DNA from: Bicyclus anynana
Taxonomy: Eukaryota; Arthropoda; Insecta; Lepidoptera; Nymphalidae
Length of the DNA stretch: 64,000 nucleotides
Direction: 5' to 3'
Assembly (NCBI RefSeq): GCF_947172395.1
Contig: NC_069104.1
Location: 7,219,355-7,283,354, forward strand
Below are positions 21,329 to 31,505 of the stretch, one piece after another; position 1 is the first letter of the stretch, and each line of letters begins with the position of its first letter. The notes beneath the pieces were generated by a model. That model did no database searches, had not been told where the DNA came from, and worked only from the letters and a program-made list of their open reading frames with translations. The translations under genes and the position numbers were made by a program.

Positions 21329-21395
21329 ACTAGCCAACGCCTCGCAGTTTCACCGGCGTAGTTCTCGTTACCATAAAAAAACAAGGGTAAAATAT
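21329..21395 (-). mobile_element. HEL-3 end fragment
   Basis: ACTAGCCAACGCCTCGCAGTTTCACCGGCG, a diverged Helitron terminus, broken off about 65 bases in. Confidence 0.6.
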
Positions 21396-22002
21396 AGAAG
21401 ATCGAGTCATAGAAGCGAATAGAAGAGATTGACATGTTTTTCCGACCCCTCTTAAGTGGGATAAGGTAAAAGAGATGATGACATGAGAGTCAACAAAGTC
21501 AAAAAATTGATGCCCAAGATCGGGCAAAGTAAGCCAGTTTACACCGGTAAGCGCCACCTGGTGGGTTCACGCTAATAGTAACGGAGCCCGGGATGCTAAA
21601 CTTGCAGTTACTAAAGCGTCATGAGAACCGATTAGATTTAGTAGATTAGATGGTTAGATACTTTTTTCGCATTCAGTGGGTGGGAAAAAAAACTGCACAA
21701 TTTAAAGGCAATTTTTGGAATTATCAGAAAATATTAGCCAAAAATTAAAAAAAAAATAACGCACTTGTGGCTCTGACACTAAAATATGTACATAAGGGTT
21801 TTATTTTGTAACTTTGGAACCCTCCCATTCCATTACGTTACTGTCAAATCATAAGATTTTCGAAATGCACACCTATCTTAGCTATCAACTAATCCACTTT
21901 ATTCTTATCTGACGTACTGCATAAGTATTTTTGAAGTTACTTTATTTGTTTGGTAAACTTATCCACCAATATTAAGAGCTCATACTTGTTGGAGGTACTC
22001 TA
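21396..22002. other. No gene seen
   Basis: Positions 21500-21600 (GCCACCTGGTGGGTTCACGC) look repeat-like, but no second copy is in the window. Confidence 0.4.
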
Positions 22003-22192
22003 AAACGCGCAAGGTATAGTCTCTTATGTTCATCTGCCGCGCTCGAGTAACTGCAAAAATCCCCTCTGCGTCTCCCCTACTATAAGAATGTGTTTTTAAA
22101 ACTTGCAAGGTATAGTCTCTTATGTTCAACTGCCGCGCTCAAGTAACTGCAAAAATTCCCTCTTCGGCTCCCCTACTATAAAAATGAGGCAG
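22003..22192. repeat. Two-copy tandem repeat, 96-bp unit
   Basis: CGCAAGGTATAGTCTCTTATG..CTGCCGCGCTC..AACTGCAAAAAT.. occurs twice, 96 bases apart, with about 8 changes. Confidence 0.85.
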
Positions 22193-22563
22193 TATTGTTT
22201 CACCCAGGTCATCGACCTTATTAATTAAAGCAAGTGTGTTAGATTAAAACGAGTATGAGGAAATATTATATTAATTTCATAATAACAGCATAAGACGTAC
22301 GAAAGGTTTCGCTAACAAAAACAAGGAATCTTAGCGATGTATAGCGGATAGCGACAACAATGTACAAGGCCCGCCATGGGAATGTGATCGATATCATATA
22401 ATTGTTCCACAATGTCTGTTAGTATATTGTTCTCACTAAATTGTTGCGGAAATACGATATGTGGAAAACCGTTTATGTTTCCACAATGCGATATAAAGCC
22501 TTCCGTGGATAGCCTTGCGGTATGCTGGACAATATTCTCTGTATGCAAATACTTCATACTATT
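22193..22563. other. No gene seen
   Basis: An 81-codon minus-strand frame (22312-22557) has no motif. The words TAGCGATGTATAGCGGATAG and TTCCGTGGATAG suggest repeat DNA. Confidence 0.35.
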
Positions 22564-22898
22564 AGATATTTTACTTGAACCGTGATAGCTCAGTGGATAT
22601 GAACTCTACCTTCGATTCCAAGGGTTATGGGTTCGATTCCGGTACGGAAGCACCTCCAACTTTTCAGTTGTTTGCATTTTGAGAAATTAAATATCACGTG
22701 TGTTTCAAACGTTGAAGGAAAAACATCGTGAGGAAACCTGCATACCAGAGAATTTTCTTTATTCTCTGCGTGTGTGAAGTCTGCCAATACGCATTGGGTC
22801 AGCATGGTGGATTGGCCTAACCGTTCTCATTCTGAGAGGAGACTCAAACTCAGCAGTGAGCTGAATATGGGTTGATATTGATGATGAGATATTTTACT
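22564..22898 (+). mobile_element. SINE-A, full length with target duplication
   Basis: The SINE body is 22576-22886, from GTGATAGCTCAGTGGATATG to GTTGATATTGATGATG. Both flanks carry AGATATTTTACT (22564-22575 and 22887-22898), a 12-bp target-site duplication made by LINE-dependent retrotransposition. Confidence 0.92.
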
Positions 22899-23230
22899 AA
22901 CATGTCGAAACTGAGGCGCTGAAAGGTGGCTAATAGCCTTAATTTCATTTAGACGCATAGTAAACAACGAAAGTTATATAAACTAATAACTTGTCTATAA
23001 TGTCGAGTTGTGTGTTCAGAAAGTGTAATTTTTTGGCATGGCTATGTCAGTTCTGGTATACTGGCTTATACGAAATATAATGTAATTCAATTTTTTTTTA
23101 AATTCAAACTTAAGTTCAGAATAAAATAAAACGTTCAAGTACCCGCAAAATACTCATAAATCCGAAAAGCATTTGTCAAGCATCTTATCCACGGCTCATT
23201 ACTTCTGTATGGAGTTATCCCTTACAAAAC
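22899..23230. other. No gene seen
   Basis: AT-rich sequence with nothing recognisable. Confidence 0.45.
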
Positions 23231-23440
23231 ATTAACGACATGGACATTGTTGAAGCGGTTTCAACATAGCTTATAGACGAAGAGCTAGCGACAGCCAGAC
23301 CTTCGTCATGTTATAAAAGCTGAAAGTTTGTCAGCCCATGCTCCTACTATAGACGAGTACCGTATCCAACTATGGCGTTTGGACTGTAGTAACTTTGGGA
23401 GGTAACGGTTTTAAGGATCTAGACCTTTAATAACCTAAGT
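23231..23440 (-). repeat. Repeat D, right half, inverted copy
   Basis: GCCAGACCTTCGTCATGTTA..TTTGGACTGTAGTAACTTTGG is the reverse complement of the right half of D at 23665-24035, so the two form an inverted pair around a SINE-B. Confidence 0.75.
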
Positions 23441-23462
23441 ATAAAGTACAATTTTTTAATAT

Positions 23463-23657
23463 TTTTATCCATCTAGTTACCACCCTACCGGCAAAGATGT
23501 ACCGCCAAGCGATTTAGCGTTCCGGTACGATGTGTAGAAACCGAAAGGGGTGTGGATTTTTATCCTCCTCCTAACAAGTTAGCCCGCTTCCATCTTAGAT
23601 TGCATCATCACTTACCATCAGGTGAGATTATAGTCAAGAGCTAACTTGTAAATAATA
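23463..23657 (+). mobile_element. SINE-B, 5'-truncated
   Basis: It starts within the body at TAGTTACCACCCTACCGGCA and ends GTCAAGAGCTAACTTGTAAA with an AATAATAAAAA tail. Confidence 0.85.
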
Positions 23658-23664
23658 ATAAAAA

Positions 23665-24035
23665 AACGTCTTATTATGAAAAATTATATACCTATTCGCC
23701 AGACACTTGGCTTCATGGCAACATTTCGCTAGAGAACCTTGAAGTTTTATATTTAATAGTGTTCTTCGAAGGGTTGCCGCGAAGCTTATAAGTGATATAA
23801 GTGACTGGCGACTGGAAATATAATTTGTCATATTATGCCGAGGAAAATATAAAAATAAAATACATTTTATACTTAGACGATTGAGAATCTGGATCCTTAA
23901 AACCTGCTACCTCCCAAAGCCACCACAGTCCAAACTCCATTATTGGCTACCGTACTTATGGTAGGAGCATGAGCTGACAAACTTTCAGCTTTTATAAAAT
24001 GACGAAGGTCTGGAGTTCACGGGCTCTTAGACTAT
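23665..24035 (+). repeat. Repeat D, longest copy
   Basis: The left half folds on itself (CGCCAGACACTTGGCTTC.. against ..GCGAAGCTTATAAGTG.. and CTGGCG). The right half reads ATCCTTAAAACCTGCTACCT, then CAAACTTTCAGCTTTTATAA. Other copies are 33862-34170 and 59380-59715. The class is unknown. Confidence 0.65.
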
Positions 24036-25103
24036 TACATTAAGCATCTAAGTGAATGTGTTTCAATAAAATCGTGTGTGACCCACGACATTTTGTATCG
24101 TATTTTTCAACATCATTTTCATCATTTTATATTGGGAAACGATGTTCAAGTAATCTCTTTACTTCTATGTATACTATATAAATAAAATTGAAGTGTTTGC
24201 TTCTGATTTTCTAACAACTGTGTTTTTTTAAACAAACGTATTTGTTTAAATTTTCGGCTGTTTGTCTGTTTATCAGAGATACGCCGGTTTGTTGTACCTA
24301 TAAATTAATGGATATCTATAAGTAAGAAGTGTACATAATATCTAAAAATTGTGAAAGTAGTGAAAATCTTTTAATAGCTAAGCATTAACCTAATTTATCA
24401 ATGTAATTAAATGTAAGCATGAATTTAATGTATTAGCGGTTGATTTTCCTTAATAAATAAATAAATAAATAAATAATGGAATTTTCTCTGATAGAGAAAT
24501 ATATGACCTATTTTTCAGGATCCCCTGGTTGTGAAAAACTGATTTTAACGTGGATTCAACTTCTTATTTTCTCGTATATATTTGGACTAAGGGAACCTTA
24601 CTTCGGACTGGGAAGTTGGTGGTGTTACATACCCATGGTCACTGTCATTAACAACTGATAGTAGTCTTTAAATAATTTAACATTATCACCCTAAACCCGC
24701 CAACCTGTATTGAAGCAGTGTGGCGGGCTTATGCTCCAAGTACCCTCTATACCCTATAATAATGAAAGATGCGTGACCTTCTATAGCTTGGCAAAATCGT
24801 AATTGAATGTGGTAAGTAAACTTTTCAATTAAAGACATTTAGAAAATATCTGATACCGAATTTATTTATTATATTTTAAAAATTATTTAGCAGTCATAAA
24901 AGTGTTTACAAAAATAAGTAAAATTAAGTAAAATAATTAATTAAGTAAAATAAGTTAAAATTATTTTTCATAACAAATGATTGACAACATTTGTCAGGAC
25001 AACTTAATTAACAAATCAAACTGTAACCAAAATGAGACCCTAGAATTGACCTAGACCAAGTCGTTGCAACGCGGCGATAACATTATATTTGTCTGACGAA
25101 TTA
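24036..25103. other. No gene seen
   Basis: AT-rich stretch. Positions 24180-24300 resemble a Helitron-like 5' part. AAAT units lie at 24456-24476. A LINE 3'-end scrap (CCCGCCAACCTGTATTGAAG) is at 24697. The 60-codon frame at 24476-24658 shows no motif. Confidence 0.4.
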
Positions 25104-25440
25104 TATTTGTCTGGCGTGTCGTGTCGTGACCCATCATAATCGGTATTTTGTTTGGCAACGTTTACATTTAAATGTTGTGACATGTCGTGATGGCTGATGT
25201 GTCGCATACCCGATCCCAGTTCGCGTCAGAGCGGTGGATTGCGAGGGAGAGCTGAAACGACGTCATCACGACACGTCAGATTAATGTGACGTCACGACAT
25301 GGCAGTGCTATCTTGTGACTGTCAGCGTCAGCTGCGACTGTATTGATTCAAAACATTGTCCTGATGCGTCAGAACATTACATATTAATGTAAACACTTGC
25401 CGTCATGACACGACACGTGACATCACGTCAGCCAAATATG
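25104..25440. repeat. Inverted-repeat element rich in ACGTCA words
   Basis: The left arm TATTTGTCTGGCGTGTCGTG and the right-arm complement (ending CACGTCAGCCAAATATG) form imperfect terminal inverted repeats. Inside, GACGTC occurs twice amid many TGTCGTGA and ACGTCA words. It is probably a MITE. Only one copy is present here. Confidence 0.5.
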
Positions 25441-25773
25441 AATCCGCCTTTACGTAGGTGTATGCATTATCTACTTCCAAATCGCTGGCGGCTACAATTA
25501 AGAAGTAAACTATGTATCCATCTTTCTTTTATATCACTGACTGAGCGTTTCACTTGATCATAATACACTATTTGCGTGGATCGATCGATAGAACTATTTG
25601 CTCAACAATGTTCAGTTATTTTGCTGCCGTTATGTGCCGCCGGCGAGAAGTAATGATTTCAAAAGTATGCCCGGACTATAGCAACAACAATTTCTATAAA
25701 CTGCAACTTTTAAATTGATAGCCTACGGTAGCTAGACCTTTGTGATTTTCATAAGCTAAACAAAAACAATACT

Positions 25774-25885
25774 AGCAGACGCCCGCGACTTTGTACACGT
25801 AAAAGTCTGTAGTATAGTGTTGCTCCACAATCTTCTCTATCTTTCAGTGAAAGTTCCATTAAAATCGGTCCTGTCCTTCCAGAGA

Positions 25886-25917
<32 letters not shown>

Positions 25918-26110
25918 TATCAGCCGATGGACGTCCACCGCTAGACATAGGTCTTTTGTATGGACTTCCAAATACAACGGTATCGAGTCGCCAGCATCCA
26001 GCGGCTTTCTGCAAGCACTTGATGTCCTAGTTTCAGAGATTAGCCCAGACAAATACAGACAGATAGACGGACAAAAATTAAACAAAAACTTGTTTGTCGT
26101 TCAATATCGT
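25774..26110 (-). mobile_element. HEL-1 type Helitron interrupted by an RTE end
   Basis: The terminus ACTAGCAGACGCCCGCGAC is at the left. The body continues GTTCCATTAAAATCGGTCC, is interrupted at 25888-26033, and resumes at AGCCCAGACAAATACAGAC. Confidence 0.7.
25880..26041 (-). mobile_element. RTE-type LINE 3' end with 8-bp duplication
   Basis: The insert 25888-26033 begins with an ATC run (minus-strand ATG tail) and CAGCCGATGGACGTCCACCG. Flanks CAGAGATT at 25880-25887 and 26034-26041 are identical, marking the target-site duplication within the Helitron. Confidence 0.85.
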
Positions 26111-26189
26111 GAAATGACTCTAAACACTTGAGAAAACAATCTTATATTGAAATCGCAGACAAACACTTTTATTTATATCTATTGACTAG

Positions 26190-26245
26190 CTGACGCCGCG
26201 CGGTTTCACTTGCGTGGTTCCCGTTCTCGTAGGAATACGGGGATA
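26190..26245 (-). mobile_element. HEL-2 terminus, inverted piece
   Basis: CTAGCTGACGCCGCGCGGTT..GGAATACGGGGAT is the minus-strand end of HEL-2. It is joined directly to the plus-strand start of another HEL-2 (TATTATAAAGCTGAAGAA). Confidence 0.75.
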
Positions 26246-26719
26246 TTATAAAGCTGAAGAATTTGTTTGTTTGCTTGTACGCGCTAATCTAATAAATACG
26301 CGCTAATTTGATAAATCAGATAGCCCATTTATAGGCTATATATCTCCGTATCCGTAGGCGTGATCGAATCAGAAATGAGGAGATCCGCAGAAGAACCAAA
26401 GTTACCACATAGCTCAACGAGTTGCGAAGCTGAAATGGCACATAGTTCGAAGAGCCGATGGACGCTGCTGCCCCAAAGTGCTGGAATGTCGACCCCGCAT
26501 TAGTAAGCGCAGTGTTGGTCGACCCCCCACCAGGTGGACTGACGACATCAATTGAGTCGCTGGATGTAGGCTCAGTATCGTGATGTTTGGAAGTCCCTAC
26601 AAAAGGCCTATGTCCTGCAGTTGACGTTCGGCTGATATGATGATAATGATGATGATGATTTCTCCGTATTCCTACGGAAACGGGAACCACGCAGGTAAAA
26701 CCGCGCGGCATCAGCTAGT
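26246..26719 (+). mobile_element. HEL-2 Helitron interrupted by an RTE end
   Basis: The first part is 26246-26359. It resumes at about 26661 (TCTCCGTATTCCTACGG) and ends CGCGGCATCAGCTAGTG. Confidence 0.8.
26360..26660 (+). mobile_element. RTE-type LINE 3' end with (ATG)n tail
   Basis: It runs from CGTGATCGAATCAGAAATGA to GATGATGATGATT. Target duplication TCTCCGTAT lies at 26343-26351 and 26661-26669, extending imperfectly to about 17 bases. The reading frame is shifted and broken. Confidence 0.85.
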
Positions 26720-26745
26720 GTATTAATAAAGTAGGAGTAAATATA

Positions 26746-28150
26746 ATAAGTTAAATTTGCATTGCTCTCAACGTCTCAACATGGCTTTATAAATAAGCGT
26801 TCAACGGAGACAAATCTTTGTGAGATGTTGGATACGATTTTGGATGCTATGGACAAGGGATTTCGTGTTGATGCCGTATATACTGATTACTCGAAGGCGT
26901 TCGATAAAATTTCACATAGCTTATTAATTGCTAAAATGGATGCTATAGGCATTCACGGTGACCTCCTGAGATGGCTCTCGTCGTATCTGCGCGATAGGAC
27001 CCAAGCGGTAACTGTCAAGGGTTACACTACAACTTTTGTACCAATAACATCCGGCGTTCCTCAGGGCTCACATCTCGGACCTTTGCTCTTCAATATATTT
27101 ATCAATGATGTGGTAAAATGTATAAAAAATTCTCAATTATTACTCTATGCTGATGACACTAAAATTATCAAAATAATTAAAACAGAATTAGATTGTTATA
27201 GTTTGCAGGAAGATTTAGACCGCATCACTGATTATTGCTTGAGTAACGGTCTACATCTGAATGTTGATAAATGTTGCACTATCTCCTTTACAAGAAAAAG
27301 GACAGTGTCAACTCCTAATTATTATTTATGTGGTAAAATTCTCCGCAGAGTTGACGTAGTAAGGGACCTTGGCGTATTGTTGGATAAACAGTTAAATCTT
27401 GATTTGCACATTAATAAAATTAAAAATAAAGCCTACAAGATGCTTGGATTTGTCCTTCGTCAAACTACTGATTTCAGAAACCCTAAATCCCTTATTTTAC
27501 TTTATAACTCTCTGGTGAGATCCCATTTGGAACACGCCTCTATCGCTTGGAACCCACAGTATGCCTGTCACGTCGATATGATTGAGGGCATTCAGCGTAA
27601 GTTTGTGAAATGCATCAATAAAAGATTTGGCTCCTCTGTTATTAGTCTAACTTCATTAGAATTAAGACGAGAACATAAGGATCAAATATTTTTATATAAA
27701 TTAGTTAATGGTATGATCGACTGTCCTTACTTATTAAATAAAATTAAATTTAATGTACCTAAACCGTCAATGAGAAAATGTCGGCAGTACAATACATTTC
27801 AACTATCACAAGCACATCGCAATTACTGCAAAAACAAGTTCTTGCAGAGATCTTGTGATAAATATAATAAGAAATACCAACATATTGATATATTCTTTTA
27901 TAAGTACGGAATGTTTGCGTCTGCACTCAGGAAATGTGATTAATTCGTTTCCTGATTGCAGATGTAAGCCTTACGTTAGACAAAATGTATACGAGCCAAA
28001 ATAAAAAATTAAATGTATCTATTATATTATTATTTATGTACTTTGTAATTATTTCTTAATTTATATGTGAAAACTTCGCTGGCTTAATGTCAACAACTAT
28101 ATATGTTTAATTTTAAGTAATATGTAAAGCTGTTTGTTTTCCTTTAATAA

Positions 28151-28192
<42 letters not shown>
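26746..28192 (+). mobile_element. 5'-truncated jockey/CR1-type LINE
   Basis: It holds the reverse transcriptase frame, a 200-base 3' UTR, a polyadenylation signal AATAAA (28146-28151) and a run of 40 A (28153-28192). The flanks TAAATATA (26738-26745) and TAAATACA (28193-28200) agree at 7 of 8 bases and may be the target duplication. Truncation removes the endonuclease and the first part of the polymerase. Confidence 0.88.
26762..27943 (+). CDS. Reverse transcriptase of a non-LTR retrotransposon (N-terminally truncated)
   Basis: The protein copies LINE RNA into DNA at the target site. The frame is open from 26750 with no proper start; residue 1 is taken at the TTG at 26762. In order: QHGFINKRSTETNL (6-19), polymerase motif A TDYSKAFDK (41-49, catalytic D42), SGVPQGSHLGPLLFNIFIND (97-116), catalytic YADD (129-132), and NVDK near 167-170. 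The C-terminal domain has NSLVRSHLEHASIAWNPQY and ends RKCD. The family normally has an apurinic endonuclease domain and the first polymerase blocks upstream; both are missing here. The uninterrupted 393 codons and pure A tail suggest a recent, dead-on-arrival insertion. Placement in the jockey/CR1 superfamily rests on motif style; the exact clade is uncertain. Confidence 0.92.
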   Translation: MLSTSQHGFINKRSTETNLCEMLDTILDAMDKGFRVDAVYTDYSKAFDKISHSLLIAKMDAIGIHGDLLRWLSSYLRDRTQAVTVKGYTTTFVPITSGVPQGSHLGPLLFNIFINDVVKCIKNSQLLLYADDTKIIKIIKTELDCYSLQEDLDRITDYCLSNGLHLNVDKCCTISFTRKRTVSTPNYYLCGKILRRVDVVRDLGVLLDKQLNLDLHINKIKNKAYKMLGFVLRQTTDFRNPKSLILLYNSLVRSHLEHASIAWNPQYACHVDMIEGIQRKFVKCINKRFGSSVISLTSLELRREHKDQIFLYKLVNGMIDCPYLLNKIKFNVPKPSMRKCRQYNTFQLSQAHRNYCKNKFLQRSCDKYNKKYQHIDIFFYKYGMFASALRKCD

Positions 28193-28194
<2 letters not shown>

Positions 28195-28390
28195 AATACA
28201 CATCGCTGTCGACAGTAAAAAGAAAATAGAAACACGCCGGAACAATACTCGTGTAGTTCATGTGCATTGTGCTAAACAATGGTTGACCGACGATTTCTTG
28301 CTTGACGTGACTTTGACACACTGAGTGCTAATGCGGGATTCTTGGAAACATTATTGAATATTACTGCATATGTTTAGGCTTTATTAATTA

Positions 28391-28774
28391 CTAGCGGACG
28401 CCCGCGACTTCGTCCGCGTGGAATTTAGTTTTTCACAAATCCCTCGGAAACCATAGATTTTTCCGGGATAAAAAGTAGTCTACGTGTTAATCCAGGCTAT
28501 AATATATCTTAATACCAAATTTTAGCTAATTCGGTTCAGCAGTTGAGGCGTGAAAGAGTAACAAATATTCATCAAAATCATCAGTTTTCGCAAATCTCGG
28601 GAAACCATGGATTTTTTCGGGATAAAAAGTAGCCTATGTGTTAATCCAGAGTAAAATCTATTTCCATTCCAAATTTCAGCTAAATCGCTTCAGTAGTAGC
28701 GTAGTTATAGATTAACAATCATTCAAACATCCAAACATCCATACAAACTTTCGCATTCATGATATTATAGTAGG
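28391..28774 (-). mobile_element. HEL-1 Helitron-like element, two-unit form
   Basis: The left end is the perfect hairpin CTAGCGGACGCCCGCGACTT / CGTCCGCG. Two internal units follow (CTCGGAAACCATAG.. and CTCGGGAAACCATGG..). The far end is ATATTATAGTAGGA. Confidence 0.88.
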
Positions 28775-28830
28775 AAGTAGGATATAAATTAAAAAAAAAT
28801 TGTTCAATTCAATGCTTATGGCTGAAATGT

Positions 28831-28893
28831 CTCGTTGGTCCAGTGGCTAGACTATGTGGTTTTTTCGAATTTCAAATCACGAGGTTTAGGTAT
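28831..28893 (+). mobile_element. tRNA-like SINE head, split by MITE S
   Basis: TCTCGTTGGTCCAGTGGCTAG has an A-box shape (TGGTCCAGTGG). The expected B-box (..GAGGTTTAGGTAT) is broken where MITE S begins at 28894. Confidence 0.5.
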
Positions 28894-29170
28894 CGCACGA
28901 GAGATTTTTTAACGTCCTTTAAAAAAGCGTTCGTTCGAAAGTTAAATGCTTGTCACGGTCGTATGCTTGGCTTATATGCGTGTATAAATGAGGTAGCTAC
29001 AAAGGTCTATTTATAACGCCCAAAATAGAAAATGCTCGAAAAAAAACTTTTTTAAAACTCAACTTTCTTTATCAAGCTGTGTTGCATTTTCAATTTTGGG
29101 TGTTGGAAATACACCTTCATTTAACTATATTTGAACGCTTTTTTAACGTCCGTTAAAAAACTCTCGTGCG
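28894..29170. mobile_element. MITE S with about 38-bp inverted ends
   Basis: The left arm 28894-28932 (CGCACGAGAGATTTTTTAAC..) and right arm 29133-29170 (..GTTAAAAAACTCTCGTGCG) pair with about four mismatches. No coding capacity; single copy in the window. The target duplication is not evident. Confidence 0.85.
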
Positions 29171-29221
29171 AATGAGGGCTTAGGGTCTTAAAACATTTTT
29201 ACTACACCCTTACTCAATGTA

Positions 29222-29457
29222 CTGTTTACCAACGAAAAAATTAAAAATGAGTGTGTAAATCGGTAGTTATTTCGCACATAACAATTATATTAAAATTGAC
29301 TTGTTCTTAAATTAACGTAAATAAATTCGATTAATAAGCTTAGAACGACTAGATATAGTTAATATATTTTGATTAACAGTTAATAACATAATATGAAATA
29401 AATAAGTAATGACGTACATTTTCAAGCTTCATTTCTGTTTTGTTTGTTGGTAAACAG
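29222..29457. mobile_element. MITE G with TA target duplication
   Basis: This 236-bp element is bounded by CTGTTTACCAACGAA and TTGTTGGTAAACAG and flanked by TA at 29220-29221 and 29458-29459, as for Tc1/mariner-type elements. A second copy starts at 63774. Confidence 0.88.
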
Positions 29458-29844
29458 TACACATCGAGTAGGACTGTACCTAGTATAGATAACTTTTAAA
29501 ACACGCTCTCAAATCAGTCTCGAATGGTTACTTCAAGTAAGTAAGAACTCCATAGCATTCGGCCAAGCAACGGTCTAATAGCTGAGATCCTCGACCAACA
29601 TCTCAAGTGGCTCTCACTTGGTCGTTCAATCAAGGGCCGGATACATGAATATAGACGGTTGTATCGATTGAGATAGCTTGTACAGTTTGATTTTTAACCC
29701 CCGGCTCAAAAAGGGGTGTTATAATAATAATAATAGTTCTTATTTACACAATTTAAAATATAGATTTTTTCTAATAAATATCTACTTTATTATGTCTGTT
29801 ACTATTAAAAAAAAAATCAGCTGAAAAAAAAAAAGTTCAAAAAC

Positions 29845-29980
29845 ATAAAATGTACCGACTAAACTTAAAAGCGAAAAATAACATCGTGTTCTGTTCTACC
29901 TACTGATCAGTTTGAAGGCGCTGCTAACCCGGTGATGTATTATTGTTACTAATCTTGTTTATTGTAATTATATTAATTGA
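29845..29980 (+). repeat. Left copy of about 132-bp direct duplication
   Basis: GTACCGACTAAACTTAAAAG..GTGATGTATTATTGTTACTA.. recurs at 30231-30362 with only a few changes. This copy ends exactly at the HEL-2 terminus CTAGCTG (29981). The sequence itself is related to a dispersed repeat (see 45012-45340). Confidence 0.9.
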
Positions 29981-30178
29981 CTAGCTGACGCCGCGCGGTT
30001 TTACCAGCGTGGTTCCCGTTTCCGTAGGAATACAGGGATAATATATAGCCTATAGCCTTCCTCGATAAATGGGCTATCTAACACAGAAAGAATTTTCAAA
30101 TCGGACCAGTAATTCATGCGATTAACGCGTTCAAGCAAACAAACAAACAAACTCTTCAGCTTTGTAATATTAGTATAG
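29981..30178 (-). mobile_element. HEL-2 Helitron-like element
   Basis: It is a complete copy on the minus strand, from CTAGCTGACGCCGCGCGGTT to ACTCTTCAGCTTTGTAATAT, then TAGTATAGA. Confidence 0.88.
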
Positions 30179-30180
30179 AT

Positions 30181-30230
30181 AAATATTATAAAGCTGAAGA
30201 GTTTGTTCGTTTGTGTAGGTCCGATTTGAA
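30181..30230 (+). mobile_element. HEL-2 start fragment, opposite orientation
   Basis: AAATATTATAAAGCTGAAGA..GGTCCGATTTGAA is about 50 bases of the plus-strand HEL-2 start, lying between the full element and the second duplicated flank. Confidence 0.8.
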
Positions 30231-30362
30231 TAAAAATGTACCGACTAAACTAAAAAGCGAAAAATAACATCGTGTTCTGTTCTACCTACTGATCAGTTTG
30301 AAGGCGCTGCTAACCCGGTGATGTATTATTGTTCCTAATCTTGTTTATTGTATATTAATTGA
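30231..30362 (+). repeat. Right copy of about 132-bp direct duplication
   Basis: It matches 29845-29980 (offset 386 for most of its length). It ends TATATTAATTGA, where the left copy ends TTATATTAATTGA. Confidence 0.9.
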
Positions 30363-30825
30363 TAGACTATTGATAAAATATATTAAGGTTAAGTTTTGAA
30401 AGTTCTATTACTGTTTTCTATATCGTATGGGTATAAATAAATTTTAAATTGTAACTACTAGAGCTACTGTGATCCATAAAAGGATATGTATTTATCAAAA
30501 ACGTTTAAGATAAATCACAGTCATGCATCATAATAGCAATCAAATAAAAGTAAAAATATTTGTGAAAGTTTATAAACGAACGTAACTTAGCCAAGACTAG
30601 AACCTATTTGAAATTATAACTTTGAATTAAAATACCCAACAGAAAAAGGTCAAATTTAAAAATGTTAAAAACTGGAACAAACAAAGATAAATAACGATTT
30701 ATTTAATTACTTATCAGAAGTTTTTTCTAACATAATGCAAAAATCTTCGGATTGACTTATCCTTCGATCTTCATCACCTCATCATAATCAGTCAATCAGT
30801 TTAGAAGTTACAATAGGGATGATGA
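30363..30825. other. AT-rich stretch, nothing recognised
   Basis: No exon, SINE or terminal repeat was found. Confidence 0.5.
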
Positions 30826-31315
30826 CAGTTTTTTAAATTGTATATAAATTGAGAGATTGCTAATAGTAAAGCAATTTTGTAAAAGGAACAGGGTATCTGC
30901 GATCATTACTTTCGGAGCTATAGGGATTTAAAGGGTCAGATTTGCGGCGCTGCCGCGGATCCCTGAAAAACGTCCATACAAAATGGCACGAACTAATGAC
31001 ATCGTAGGCAATGTAATGATCGTTAGATTTGTATCTGCGTTCAAACAAAATTACCAATATCTTTGTTATTTGTGCGTATAAGCTTACAGTTCACATATTA
31101 ATAAATGTCACATTTAATGTAAGGAAGCTAAAACTGAAAGAATTTTCATCTAATTGCGATAAAAGATTTTTAATAGATTTTGAATTATTATAATATAATT
31201 TATTTTGCAAATATCCAGTCAATCTTTGCTTTTCATGTATAAATTAGTTCACATTGACCTTATTTACCCGAATGTATCATAAAAATCAATATATTCAAAC
31301 CTAGTCATCATCCCC
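30826..31315 (+). mobile_element. MITE E, copy 2
   Basis: It starts GGGATGATGACAGTTTTTTA and ends AACCTAGTCATCATCCCC, showing the inverted ends clearly. It is followed by a scrap of another repeat (CAAACTTATAACACCCCTCT). Confidence 0.85.
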
Positions 31316-31505
31316 ATTCACAAACACACAGACACACCAAACTTATAACACCCCTCTTTAAGCCAGGCGTTAATGAATATGATTAAACTCAGAATTATTT
31401 TGGTAATTAATTCTATACGATATGTTGGCGTAAATTGATTAAACTACATGAATATTCATATAACACAAGCATTCAGGTGTAAAGCCACCGTAATTCAATG
31501 TTATC

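Noticed and set aside
22003..22192. CRISPR-like array
   Set aside because: Only two 96-bp tandem units with no spacers; no CRISPR array is expected or seen in this animal-type sequence.
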